DNA of 64,000 nucleotides, taken from Galbibacter sp038433465. Its GTDB lineage: Bacteria; Bacteroidota; Bacteroidia; Flavobacteriales; Flavobacteriaceae. The notes below the pieces were generated by a model. That model made no database searches. It had not been told where the DNA came from and saw only the letters and a list, made by a program, of their open reading frames with translations. Made by a program: the position numbers and the translations under genes. Below, piece after piece: positions 50,300-59,600 of the stretch (position 1 is its first letter; each line of letters begins with the position of its first letter). The DNA is taken from contig NZ_JAESVF010000001.1 of assembly GCF_038433465.1 (NCBI RefSeq), forward strand, positions 1 to 64,000, given 5' to 3'.

Positions 50300-51124
50300 T
50301 TATTTCTTTCTACGTTCTACAATATACTTATTACTCGCTTTAGATTTAGCTCTTGTTCTAAATCCTTTAGCTGGTATTCCGTTTCTAGATCTTGGATGAC
50401 CTCCAGAAGCTCTACCTTCACCACCACCCATTGGATGATCAATCGGGTTCATCACTACTGGTCTTGTTCTAGGTCTTCTACCTAACCAACGTTTTCTACC
50501 TGCTTTACCTGAAACTACTAACTGATGATCTGAGTTAGATACCGCTCCGATTGTAGCTAAACAACCTGCTAACACCAATCTTGTTTCACCAGAAGGAAGC
50601 TTCACTGTAGCATACTTCCCGTCTCTTGCCATTAATTGAGCAAAAGCACCAGCCGAACGAGCCATAACAGCTCCTTGACCCGGACGTAATTCGATACAAG
50701 ATATAATAGTACCTAATGGAATTTCACTCAAAGGCATTGCATTACCTATTTCAGGAGCAACTCCAACTCCAGAGACTACAGTTTGACCTACTTGCAAACC
50801 GTTTTGAGCGATAATATAACTCTTCTCTCCGTCATTGTAAGTTATCAATGCAATAAACGCAGTTCTGTTTGGATCGTACTGAATTGATTCAACAGTAGCT
50901 TCAACATTTGCTTTAGCTCTTTTAAAATCAACCAAACGATACTTTTTCTTATGACCACCACCTAAATAGCGCATAGTCATTTTTCCTTGACTGTTTCTAC
51001 CTCCCGACTTTTTTAACGGAGCAAGTAAGCTCTTCTCCGGCTTGTCAGTAGTAATCGCGTCAAATCCGTTTACTACTCTAAATCGCTGTCCAGGAGTTAC
51101 TGGTTTTAATTTTCTTACTGACAT
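50300..51124 (-). CDS. rplB: 50S ribosomal protein L2 (uL2)
   Basis: 274 residues; needed for subunit association and peptidyl transferase structure. RNSQGKMTMRYLGGGHKKKY, GTIISCIELRPGQGAVMARS, GAVSNSDHQLVVSGKAGRKR, and the HPMGGGEGRASGGHPRSRNG block that includes the conserved His near the active centre. It is 13 bp after rplW. Confidence 0.99.
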   Translation of the reverse strand: MSVRKLKPVTPGQRFRVVNGFDAITTDKPEKSLLAPLKKSGGRNSQGKMTMRYLGGGHKKKYRLVDFKRAKANVEATVESIQYDPNRTAFIALITYNDGEKSYIIAQNGLQVGQTVVSGVGVAPEIGNAMPLSEIPLGTIISCIELRPGQGAVMARSAGAFAQLMARDGKYATVKLPSGETRLVLAGCLATIGAVSNSDHQLVVSGKAGRKRWLGRRPRTRPVVMNPIDHPMGGGEGRASGGHPRSRNGIPAKGFRTRAKSKASNKYIVERRKK

Positions 51125-51137
51125 TTCTTGTCTTTAC

Positions 51138-51428
51138 TTATATATTATTATAAAAATCAATAATATCCCCCTCAGCTACTTGAATAACAGCTTTCTTTAC
51201 AGCATTAGTTTTACCATGCTGAATTCCTGCTTTCGTATAGCGAGTACTTCTTTTTGGACCGTAATTCATTGTGCGAACTTTTTCAACAGAAACTCCATAA
51301 GCAGCTTCAACGGCATCCTTAATTTGTAACTTGTTTGCCTTAGTATCTACAATGAAACCATAACGATTATTCAACTCGCTATCAGCGGTCGCTTTTTCGG
51401 TAATAATTGGTTTTATTAACACACTCAT
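51138..51428 (-). CDS. rplW: 50S ribosomal protein L23 (uL23)
   Basis: 96 residues; exit-tunnel docking site for trigger factor and SRP. MSVLIKPIITEKATADSELN, YGFIVDTKANKLQIKDAVEA, AYGVSVEKVRTMNYGPKRST. It lies 7 bp after rplD and 13 bp before rplB. Confidence 0.98.
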   Translation of the reverse strand: MSVLIKPIITEKATADSELNNRYGFIVDTKANKLQIKDAVEAAYGVSVEKVRTMNYGPKRSTRYTKAGIQHGKTNAVKKAVIQVAEGDIIDFYNNI

Positions 51429-51435
51429 TGGTTTC

Positions 51436-52065
51436 TTATTTACTTAAATTCGACTCAATTCCTTCTATAGACCCTTCTAAAAGCACGATGTTATTTGCAT
51501 TAACAATCTTGTAAGTGCTTAATTCTGAGCTAGTTATAACTTCAGACGTCTTTAAATTGCGTGACGACAAATATACGTTATTATTTGAATCACCCAAGAC
51601 AAAAAGGGATTTTTTATTATCTAACCCTAAAGCTTTCAAAACATTAGTGAAATTTTTAGTTTTTGGAGCTTCAAAATTGAAGTCTTCTAAAACGATAATT
51701 GATTCCTCTTTTGCTTTGATTGATAATGCTGAACGTCTCGCTAAACGCTTCACATTTTTGTTAAGCTTTTGTGTATAATCTTTTGGTCTAGGACCAAAAA
51801 TTCTACCTCCTCCTCTAAAAACAGGAGATTTGATACTTCCTGCTCTAGCAGTACCTGTACCTTTTTGCTTTTTAATCTTACGTGTACTACCAGCAATCTC
51901 TGCTCTTTCTTTAGATTTATGCGTACCTTGACGTTGATTAGCCAAATATTGCTTAACATCTAAATATACAGCGTGAGTACTTGGCTCTACACCAAAAACT
52001 GAATCAGAAAGACTAACCTTTCTTCCAGTTTCTTTTCCGTTGATATCTAAAACTGCTACTTCCAT
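51436..52065 (-). CDS. rplD: 50S ribosomal protein L4 (uL4)
   Basis: 209 residues; exit-tunnel protein and, in E. coli, S10-operon repressor. MEVAVLDINGKETGRKVSLS, the rRNA-binding loop KIKKQKGTGTARAGSIKSPV then FRGGGRIFGPRPKDYTQKLN, and ARRSALSIKAKEESIIVLED. The start overlaps the rplC stop by 1 bp (TAATG), so the genes are coupled. Whether L4 acts on the hairpin upstream of rplC is an open question raised in the findings. Confidence 0.98.
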   Translation of the reverse strand: MEVAVLDINGKETGRKVSLSDSVFGVEPSTHAVYLDVKQYLANQRQGTHKSKERAEIAGSTRKIKKQKGTGTARAGSIKSPVFRGGGRIFGPRPKDYTQKLNKNVKRLARRSALSIKAKEESIIVLEDFNFEAPKTKNFTNVLKALGLDNKKSLFVLGDSNNNVYLSSRNLKTSEVITSSELSTYKIVNANNIVLLEGSIEGIESNLSK

Positions 52066-52682
52066 TACTTCTGAACGATTACATAAGCGTTTTTATGTCC
52101 TGGAACACATCCTTTAACTACTAAAAGATTTTTCTCTGGAACAACTTTTAACACTCTTAAGTTTTGTACTGTTACTTTTTCTGCACCCATTTGTCCAGCC
52201 ATACGCATACCTTTAAATACACGAGCAGGATATGATGCAGCACCAATAGAACCAGGTGCTCTTAAACGGTTGTGCTGACCGTGAGTAGATTGACCCACAC
52301 CACCAAAGCCATGACGTTTAACAACCCCTTGAAATCCTTTTCCTTTTGATGTACCTGTAACATCAATAAATTCTCCTTCTACAAATTGTTCTACTGTTAC
52401 AGTATCACCTAATTTGAAATCTCCTTTAAAATCTTGGAACTCGACAACTTTTTTCTTAGGAGAAACACCTGCTTTTTTAGCGTGACCTAACTCAGCTTTA
52501 TTAGCATGTTTTTCTGCCTTGTCATCGAAACCAAGTTGAAGAGCTTCATACCCGTCAACCTCTGCGGTTCTGACTTGGGTAACTACACATGGCCCAGCTT
52601 CGATTACTGTACATGGAATGTTTTTTCCATTCTCGTCGAAGATGCTGGTCATACCAATCTTTTTTCCTATTAACCCAGACAT
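52065..52682 (-). CDS. rplC: 50S ribosomal protein L3 (uL3)
   Basis: 205 residues; early 50S assembly protein near the peptidyl transferase centre. MSGLIGKKIGMTSIFDENGK, PCTVIEAGPCVVTQVRTAEV, FIDVTGTSKGKGFQGVVKRH, GFGGVGQSTHGQHNRLRAPG, KGMRMAGQMGAEKVTVQNLR. It is preceded by an unusual 193-bp gap with a terminator-like hairpin, so it may head its own regulated segment. Confidence 0.98.
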   Translation of the reverse strand: MSGLIGKKIGMTSIFDENGKNIPCTVIEAGPCVVTQVRTAEVDGYEALQLGFDDKAEKHANKAELGHAKKAGVSPKKKVVEFQDFKGDFKLGDTVTVEQFVEGEFIDVTGTSKGKGFQGVVKRHGFGGVGQSTHGQHNRLRAPGSIGAASYPARVFKGMRMAGQMGAEKVTVQNLRVLKVVPEKNLLVVKGCVPGHKNAYVIVQK

Positions 52683-52761
52683 TCTAATTTAATTTACGAG
52701 GCACAATTTGCAACTATCACAAACCCTCCACCTCATTGTTACTACTAATTGTTGTTTATCT

Positions 52762-52799
52762 AAAAAACTTCAGGGCGAAAAAACACTTTCAGCCCTGAA
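52762..52799 (-). promoter_or_regulatory. Terminator-like hairpin in the rpsJ-rplC gap (possible S10 leader attenuator)
   Basis: TTCAGGGC (52769-52776 as complement) pairs with GCCCTGAA (52792-52799) and on the minus strand is followed by six T residues. It lies about 75 bp past rpsJ and 80 bp before rplC. A second A/T hairpin (TTCATAATT with AATTATGAA) is near 52850-52870. This structure within an otherwise packed operon suggests partial termination or regulated read-through. Confidence 0.6.
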
Positions 52800-52875
52800 T
52801 GTATTTTTATCCGTTTTTCCTTCGCTAACAGCTCAGGACATGTTATTCATAATTACAAATTATGAATGAAGGTAA

Positions 52876-53181
52876 TTAAACCTTGATTTCTACTTCAACA
52901 CCACTTGGCAATTCCAACTTCATCAAAGCATCAATTGTTTTAGATGAAGAACTGTAAATATCAAGAAGTCTTTTGTAAGAGCTTAATTGAAATTGCTCTC
53001 TAGACTTTTTGTTTACGTGTGGAGAACGAAGAACAGTAAAGATCTTTTTGTTTGTTGGCAACGGAATTGGACCTGTTACTACAGCACCCGTTGTTTTTAC
53101 TGTTTTTACGATTTTCTCAGCCGACTTGTCAACCAAGTTATAATCGTATGATTTAAGTTTTATTCTGATTTTCTGACTCAT
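52876..53181 (-). CDS. rpsJ: 30S ribosomal protein S10 (uS10)
   Basis: 101 residues; 30S head protein that also partners NusB in antitermination. MSQKIRIKLKSYDYNLVDKS, GPIPLPTNKKIFTVLRSPHV, NKKSREQFQLSSYKRLLDIY and the end ALMKLELPSGVEVEIKV. It follows fusA by 11 bp and is separated from rplC by 193 bp, so it belongs transcriptionally with the rpsL-rpsG-fusA group. Confidence 0.99.
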   Translation of the reverse strand: MSQKIRIKLKSYDYNLVDKSAEKIVKTVKTTGAVVTGPIPLPTNKKIFTVLRSPHVNKKSREQFQLSSYKRLLDIYSSSSKTIDALMKLELPSGVEVEIKV

Positions 53182-53192
53182 TTTCTTAAAAT

Positions 53193-55322
53193 TTAAGCTT
53201 CAACTCCTTTTGCTTCTTTAATTACAGCTTCAGCTATATTTGAAGGTGTTTCAGCATAATGTGAGAATTCCATTGTAGATGTTGCTCTACCAGATGATAA
53301 GGTACGTAACGAAGTTACATATCCAAACATTTCTGATAACGGAACACTAGCTTTGATTACTTTAGATCCAGCTCTGTCGCTCATGTTGTTAACTTGACCA
53401 CGACGACGGTTAAGATCTCCTACAATATCTCCCATGTTTTCTTCAGGAGTTAACACTTCTAATTTCATGATTGGCTCCATGATTACAGCTTTTGCAGCTC
53501 TTGCAGCAGCTTTAAATCCTAATTTTGCAGCCAATTCGAATGATAACTGATCTGAATCCACATCGTGATAAGAACCGTCAGTTAACGTTACTTTCATAGC
53601 ATCTACTTCATAACCCGCTAACGGACCATTTTTCATTGCTTCTTTAAATCCTTTCTCAATTGAAGGGATAAATTCTTTAGGAACGTTACCACCTTTAATT
53701 ACAGATTCGAATTCAAGTCCAAGTTTACCTTCTTCAGCTGGCTCAAGTGTAAATACGATATCCGCAAATTTACCACGTCCACCAGATTGCTTTTTATAAA
53801 CCTCTCTGTGTTCTGCTTTTTGCGTAATAGACTCTTTATACTCAACCTGTGGCTGACCTTGGTTAACTTCAACCTTAAACTCACGTCTAAGACGGTCAAC
53901 AATAATATCTAAGTGAAGCTCACCCATACCAGATATAATTGTTTGTCCTGAAGCCTCATCAGTTCTAGCTGTAAATGTTGGATCTTCTTCAGCTAATTTA
54001 GCTAAAGCCATACCCATTTTATCAACATCTGCTTTTGTTTTAGGCTCCACAGCAATACCAATTACTGGATCTGGGAAATCCATACTTTCTAATACGATTG
54101 GCGCTTTTTCATCAGATAGCGTATCTCCAGTTTTAATATCTTTAAAACCTACAGCTGCTCCGATATCTCCAGCCTCAATATATTCGATTGCGTTTTGCTT
54201 GTTTGAGTGCATTTGGTAAATACGAGAAATACGCTCTTTTTTACCAGATCTGTTGTTTAACACGTAAGATCCAGCATCTAATCTACCAGAATAAGCACGG
54301 AAGAATGCTAAACGACCAACAAAAGGATCGGTAGCAATTTTAAATGCTAAAGCAGCAAAAGGCTCGTCTACTAACGGCTTTCTTTTAACCTCTGCTCCAG
54401 TATCTGGGTTTGTTCCTACGATAGCATCTTTATCTACTGGCGAAGGCAAGTAACGACAAACAGCATCTAATAAGAACTGAACACCTTTATTTTTGAAAGA
54501 AGAACCACAAATCATAGGAATGATTGCTCTATCCATTACCGCTGCTCTTAAAGCTGCGTGAATTTCTTCTTCAGTAATTGAATTTTCATCTTCGAAGAAT
54601 TTTTCAAGTAGACTTTCATCATACTCAGCAACCTCTTCGATTAATTTAGCACGGTACTCTTTTACTTCGTCTTGCATATCTGCAGGAATCTCTACCACAT
54701 CAAAAGTAGAACCGAAGTTATCTTCGTGCCATACAATAGCTCTGTTTTTAACTAAATCTACGATTCCTTTAAAATCAGCTTCATCACCAATTGGTAAAAC
54801 GATAGGCACTGCGTTTGAACCTAACATTTCTTTTACCTGATTAGCAACATTTAAGAAGTTAGACCCTTGACGGTCCATCTTGTTAACGAAACCAATTCTA
54901 GGAACACCGTAGTTATCTGCTAATCTCCAGTTAGTTTCAGACTGAGGCTCAACACCATCAACCGCACTAAACAAGAAAACTAATCCATCTAATACACGTA
55001 AAGAACGGTTTACCTCTACAGTAAAGTCAACGTGACCAGGAGTATCAATAATATTAAAGTGATACCCTTTAGTTTCATCAGTTTCTTTAGCATTCTCCAT
55101 AGGGAATCTCCATGTACATGTTGTAGCTGCAGAAGTAATTGTAATACCTCTTTCTTGTTCTTGCTCCATCCAGTCCATAGTAGCAGCACCATCGTGCACC
55201 TCTCCTATTTTATGAGAAACTCCAGTATAAAAAAGAATTCGCTCCGTTGTTGTTGTTTTACCAGCATCAATGTGAGCTGCAATTCCTATGTTTCTTGTAT
55301 ATTTTAAATCTCTTTGTGCCAT
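53193..55322 (-). CDS. fusA: Elongation factor G
   Basis: 709 residues; GTPase that drives ribosomal translocation and, with RRF, recycling. GTPase motifs: HIDAGKTT (17-24), DTPGHVDF (93-100), NKMD (147-150). Domains II to V follow, with SGMGELHLDIIVDRLRREFK and the C-terminal FGYVTSLRTLSSGRATSTME block. The start MAQRDLKYTRNIGIAAHIDA is canonical. It lies between rpsG (12-bp gap) and rpsJ (11-bp gap). No tuf gene follows, unlike in E. coli; this is usual for Bacteroidota. Confidence 0.99.
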   Translation of the reverse strand: MAQRDLKYTRNIGIAAHIDAGKTTTTERILFYTGVSHKIGEVHDGAATMDWMEQEQERGITITSAATTCTWRFPMENAKETDETKGYHFNIIDTPGHVDFTVEVNRSLRVLDGLVFLFSAVDGVEPQSETNWRLADNYGVPRIGFVNKMDRQGSNFLNVANQVKEMLGSNAVPIVLPIGDEADFKGIVDLVKNRAIVWHEDNFGSTFDVVEIPADMQDEVKEYRAKLIEEVAEYDESLLEKFFEDENSITEEEIHAALRAAVMDRAIIPMICGSSFKNKGVQFLLDAVCRYLPSPVDKDAIVGTNPDTGAEVKRKPLVDEPFAALAFKIATDPFVGRLAFFRAYSGRLDAGSYVLNNRSGKKERISRIYQMHSNKQNAIEYIEAGDIGAAVGFKDIKTGDTLSDEKAPIVLESMDFPDPVIGIAVEPKTKADVDKMGMALAKLAEEDPTFTARTDEASGQTIISGMGELHLDIIVDRLRREFKVEVNQGQPQVEYKESITQKAEHREVYKKQSGGRGKFADIVFTLEPAEEGKLGLEFESVIKGGNVPKEFIPSIEKGFKEAMKNGPLAGYEVDAMKVTLTDGSYHDVDSDQLSFELAAKLGFKAAARAAKAVIMEPIMKLEVLTPEENMGDIVGDLNRRRGQVNNMSDRAGSKVIKASVPLSEMFGYVTSLRTLSSGRATSTMEFSHYAETPSNIAEAVIKEAKGVEA

Positions 55323-55334
55323 TTTATTTTTTTA

Positions 55335-55811
55335 CTAAAATCTAAAGTGAGAGAATGCTTTATTTGCTTCAGCCATTTTATGAGTATCAACTCTTTTCTT
55401 AACTGCAGCTCCTTCTTCTTTAGCAGCAGCTAAAACTTCAGCAGCTAACTTCTGAGCCATTGATTTTTCGTTTCTCTTACGAGAATATCCAATCAACCAC
55501 TTCATAGCCATCGATACTTTTCTATCTGGTCTAATTTGCATTGGGATTTGGAATGTAGCCCCACCTACTCGGCGACTTCTCACCTCTACATGTGGCATAA
55601 CATTAGACAATGCATCTTTCCAAATCTCTAAAGCAGTTTTTTCTTCGTCTTGCTTTTTTTCTTCTACGATATCAATTGCATCATAGAAAACCTTGAATGC
55701 TACCGACTTTTTACCATCCCACATCATCATGTTAACGAAACGCGTCACTAACTGATCATTAAATCTTGGATCTGGTAAAAGAGGTCTTTTCTTGGCCTGT
55801 CTTTTTCTCAT
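55335..55811 (-). CDS. rpsG: 30S ribosomal protein S7 (uS7)
   Basis: 158 residues; nucleates 30S head assembly and touches the E-site tRNA. MRKRQAKKRPLLPDPRFNDQ, LVTRFVNMMMWDGKKSVAFK, NVMPHVEVRSRRVGGATFQI, and the end KRVDTHKMAEANKAFSHFRF. It lies 22 bp after rpsL. Confidence 0.99.
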   Translation of the reverse strand: MRKRQAKKRPLLPDPRFNDQLVTRFVNMMMWDGKKSVAFKVFYDAIDIVEEKKQDEEKTALEIWKDALSNVMPHVEVRSRRVGGATFQIPMQIRPDRKVSMAMKWLIGYSRKRNEKSMAQKLAAEVLAAAKEEGAAVKKRVDTHKMAEANKAFSHFRF

Positions 55812-55833
55812 GTCTTCTTGTTAAAAGTTTTAA

Positions 55834-56208
55834 TTACTTCTTAGGGCGTTTTGCTCCGTATTTTGATCTACGTTGCGTTCTTCCTTGAACACCAGCTGTA
55901 TCTAAAGCACCACGAACAATGTGATACCTAACACCTGGTAAATCTTTTACCCTTCCGCCTCTTACTAATACTATCGAGTGCTCTTGTAAGTTGTGTCCTT
56001 CTCCAGGGATGTAAGCATTCACTTCTTTACCATTGGTAAGACGAACCCTTGCTACTTTACGCATAGCTGAGTTTGGCTTCTTAGGCGTAGTAGTGTACAC
56101 ACGCGTACAAACCCCTCTTCTTTGAGGACACGAATCTAAAGCAGCCGATTTACTCTTCTTAGTAATTGTGGCTCTTCCTTTTCGTACTAATTGTGAAATT
56201 GTTGGCAT
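55834..56208 (-). CDS. rpsL: 30S ribosomal protein S12 (uS12)
   Basis: 124 residues; decoding-centre protein and streptomycin target. MPTISQLVRKGRATITKKSK, then TPKKPNSAMRKVARVRLTNG with unmutated Lys at 43 and 44, GEGHNLQEHSIVLVRGGRVK and DLPGVRYHIVRGALDTAGV. Intact Lys and the GRVKDLP loop suggest a streptomycin-sensitive form by S12 sequence. It is the first gene of the 17-kb ribosomal block, with a well-formed promoter about 100 bp upstream. Confidence 0.99.
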   Translation of the reverse strand: MPTISQLVRKGRATITKKSKSAALDSCPQRRGVCTRVYTTTPKKPNSAMRKVARVRLTNGKEVNAYIPGEGHNLQEHSIVLVRGGRVKDLPGVRYHIVRGALDTAGVQGRTQRRSKYGAKRPKK

Positions 56209-56306
56209 AATCTACTAAACAATAATTATGTTTTATTAATTAAAATTCCCCTTAAAACCCTGATGATCAGCTACAAACTAGACACACCTCTCGCTTAAAA
56301 GGGTGG

Positions 56307-56337
56307 CAAAGGTAATGATATATTTGAATAAATCAAA
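56307..56337 (-). promoter_or_regulatory. rpsL: Promoter of the ribosomal cluster (rpsL)
   Basis: On the minus strand TTTG (56334-56337), a 19-bp spacer and TACCTTTG (56307-56314): both Bacteroidota elements match the consensus exactly with ideal spacing. A start site near 56300 would give a leader of about 92 nt. This is the best promoter in the window. Confidence 0.85.
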
Positions 56338-56574
56338 CCTTAAACAATTAATTTTCAATAAAATCGAAAAACAAATAGCACAAAAAACAAATCACTACAC
56401 AATATTTATAAAGAACATTTTTCAACAAAATGACAAAACAAAGCATCATAAACCGCAACGAAATACACATTTCTCAAAATAAGAAGCTGAAATTACGAAT
56501 TATTGATTTTATAACATTAACTATTAAATCTTTGATTATTATTAACAGTAATTTTACATTTTATGAGAAAAAAG

Positions 56575-56605
56575 TTGGAATATTAACATGTTTTTATCAC
56601 TTTCG
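56575..56605 (+). promoter_or_regulatory. Promoter of the first susC
   Basis: TTG (56575-56577), a 20-bp spacer and CACTTTCG (56598-56605), a variant of TAnnTTTG. The second susC has the same arrangement with identical CACTTTCG and 20-bp spacer. The predicted start site (about 56611) is where near-identity of the two leaders begins. Confidence 0.6.
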
Positions 56606-56633
56606 CATCAGCTAATTCAAATAAATTTATAAA

Positions 56634-59600
56634 ATGAGAACAAAGTTTAGTGGATTTTTGACGCTAATACTAGCGTTAATTGTGCAAATAACTTTTGCAC
56701 AAGAAAAAACCGTAACAGGGGTGATCACAGACCAAGATGGACTGCCACTTCCTGGAGCGAATGTTGTAGTTAAAGGTACCGCAAATGGTACTCAGACTGA
56801 TTTTGATGGAAACTACTCCATCCAAGCTAACACTGGAGATATCTTAACATTCTCTTTTGTTGGACAAAAAAGCGAAGAACGAACTGTAGGCGCTTCTAAT
56901 ACTATAGATGTTACGCTATCTCAAGATGCACAAGCATTAGACGAGGTTGTTGTAACTGCCCTTGGTATTAAAAGAGAAAAGAAAGCATTAGGTTATGCTA
57001 CGCAAGAAGTTAAAGGAGATGCGGTTTCTACCGTGAAGTCTCAAAACTTCGTTAACTCTTTATCTGGTAAAGTTGCCGGAATGAATATTAAACCTTCTGG
57101 AACAATGGGTGGATCTACTCAAGTTGTAATTAGAGGTAACAGTTCTATCGCTGGAAACAACCAAGCTTTATTTGTTGTTGATGGAGTTCCTATTAACAAT
57201 GACGTAACTAACACATCTGACCAACAAAGTGGTAGAGGTGGTTATGACTACGGTAACGGAGCATCAGACATTAACCCAGACGACATTGAAAGTATCAACG
57301 TTCTTAAAGGTGCTGCTGCAACAGCGCTTTACGGATCTAGAGCTTCAAACGGGGTTGTAATGATTACTACTAAAAAAGGTAGAAAACAAAAAGGAATTGG
57401 AGTTACAGTAAGCTCAAGTTTTACTATGGGTACTGCTGACAAAACTACACTTCCAACGTATCAGAAAAAATATGGAGCTGGATATGGTCCATATTATGAC
57501 TCTGCTGACGGATACTTCTTATTAGACGATATCAATGGAGATGGTATTGACGATTTAACAACTCCATTTACTGAAGATGCATCTTACGGTGCTGCTTTCG
57601 ATCCTAATAAAATGGTATACCAATGGAACAGTATCTACCCACAACTTGGAGATACTTACCAAAAAGCTACGCCATGGGTTGCTGCTGAAAACGATCCAAA
57701 CTACATTTGGAGTGCGGCTGGAACTATGGTAAACTCTGTTTCTCTTGACGGTGGATCTGACAAAGGATCTTTCAGATTAGGTTACACAAACCTAAACCAA
57801 GAAGGTAACCTTCCAAATAGTGAAATTAAAAGAAACACGTTAAACTTTACTGGATCATTAAACTTAACAGACAAGTTAACAGCAACAACTACTTTTAACT
57901 TTGCTAAAACAGACGGTAAAGGACGCTACGGAACAGGATACTCTTCATTAAACGTAATGCAACAGTTTAGACAATGGTTCCAAACTAACGTAGACGTTAA
58001 AGAGCAAAAAGAAGCTTATTTCGCAACTGGAGAAAACATCACTTGGAATCCAAACTCTCCTAGCGATTTATCTCCAATTTATTCTGATAACCCATATTGG
58101 ACATTCTTCGAAAACTACGAGACAGATACACGTAATAGATTCTACGGAAACGTAACTTTAGATTACCAAATTAATGATTGGTTAAGTGTTTTAGGTAGAT
58201 TTACGTATGATACTTCTGCTAGTTTACAAGAAGAAAGAATTAACGTAGGAAGTGCAGATGTATCTAAATACAGCAGATACAACAACAATGTTTCTGAATA
58301 CAACTACGACTTAATGTTAAACGTAAACAAAGATTTAACTGAAAAATTAAACTTAGACGGTAACGTTGGTTTTAACTTAAGAAGAAACGACTGGAGCTCA
58401 ATCTACGCTCAAACAAATGGAGGATTAAACCTTGCAGGTCTTTACAGCTTATCAAACAGTGTAAGTCCACTAGAAGCTCCAACTGAATATGACGCTACTA
58501 AAATGGTAGATGGTTTATATGCTAGAGCAAGTTTAGGGTACGACAACACAGTTTATATTGAAGGTACAGCAAGAACAGACCGTTCTTCTGCGCTTCCAAA
58601 ATCAGACAACAGATATTTCTACTGGTCTGTAACAGGAAACTTAATCTTCTCTGAATTAATCGAAAGCAACTGGTTATCTTTCGGTAAAGTAAGAGCTAAC
58701 TACGCAACTGTAGGTTCTGATACAGACCCATACAGAGTATTTAACACATACACAGTTGGAACTCCATTTAACGGAGGTTTAGCATCAAACAACTCAACTA
58801 AACAAAACCTTAACTTAAGACCAGAAGAGCAAGAAAACTGGGAGGTTGGTCTTGAAATGTTTATGTTTAACAGACGTGTTGGATTCGACGTATCTTACTA
58901 CGATACTAAAAACAAAGATCAAATTACTAGTGTTCCTGTATCAAACTCTACAGGATATGCAGCAGCATTATTAAACGCTGGTACAATTCAAAATAAAGGT
59001 TTTGAGGTACAGTTAAACTTGACTCCAATCCAAAGCGAAAACTTTAGATGGAACATGATCTTAAACTGGTCTAAAAACAAAAGTGAAGTATTATCTTTAG
59101 CTGACGGAATCGAGAACTTACAATTAGCTTCTTTACAAGGAGGGGTTTCTATTAACGCTGCAGTTGGAGAGCCAATGGGTGTTATTAGAGGTACAGATTA
59201 CGTATATGACGATAACGGAAACCGTGTTGTAGGAAGCAACGGATACTACTTAAAATCTGCTAGTAACTCTATTATTGGAGATATCAACCCAGACTGGAAA
59301 GCTGGTTTATACAACACTTTCTCTTACAAAAACATTAGTTTAGGATTCTTAATCGACATGCAAAAAGGTGGAGATATCTTCTCTCTTGACACATGGTATG
59401 GTTACGCAACAGGTCTTTATGACTTCACTGCTGGAACAAACGACTTAGGAAACCCTGTAAGAAACCCTGTAACAAATGACGCTACTAGTGGTGGTGTAAT
59501 TTTACCAGGTGTTAAAGAAGATGGTACTCCAAACGATATTAGAGCAAACGCATCAACATACGCAAACCCATGGGGTTATGCTAGAGCTACAAACTCTGCA

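Larger units (their letters stand above)
56209..56633. other. Divergent regulatory region between rpsL and the first susC
   Basis: About 425 bp with no credible gene. The left part holds the rpsL leader and promoter; the right part holds the susC promoter (56575-56605). The middle (about 56340-56570) is very AT-rich without a clear signal; a 61-codon plus-strand reading there lacks protein-like composition. Confidence 0.65.

Noticed and set aside
56430..56615. Small plus-strand ORF upstream of the first susC
   Set aside because: 61 codons of AT-driven composition (Ile, Asn, Lys), crossing the predicted susC promoter; no family resemblance.
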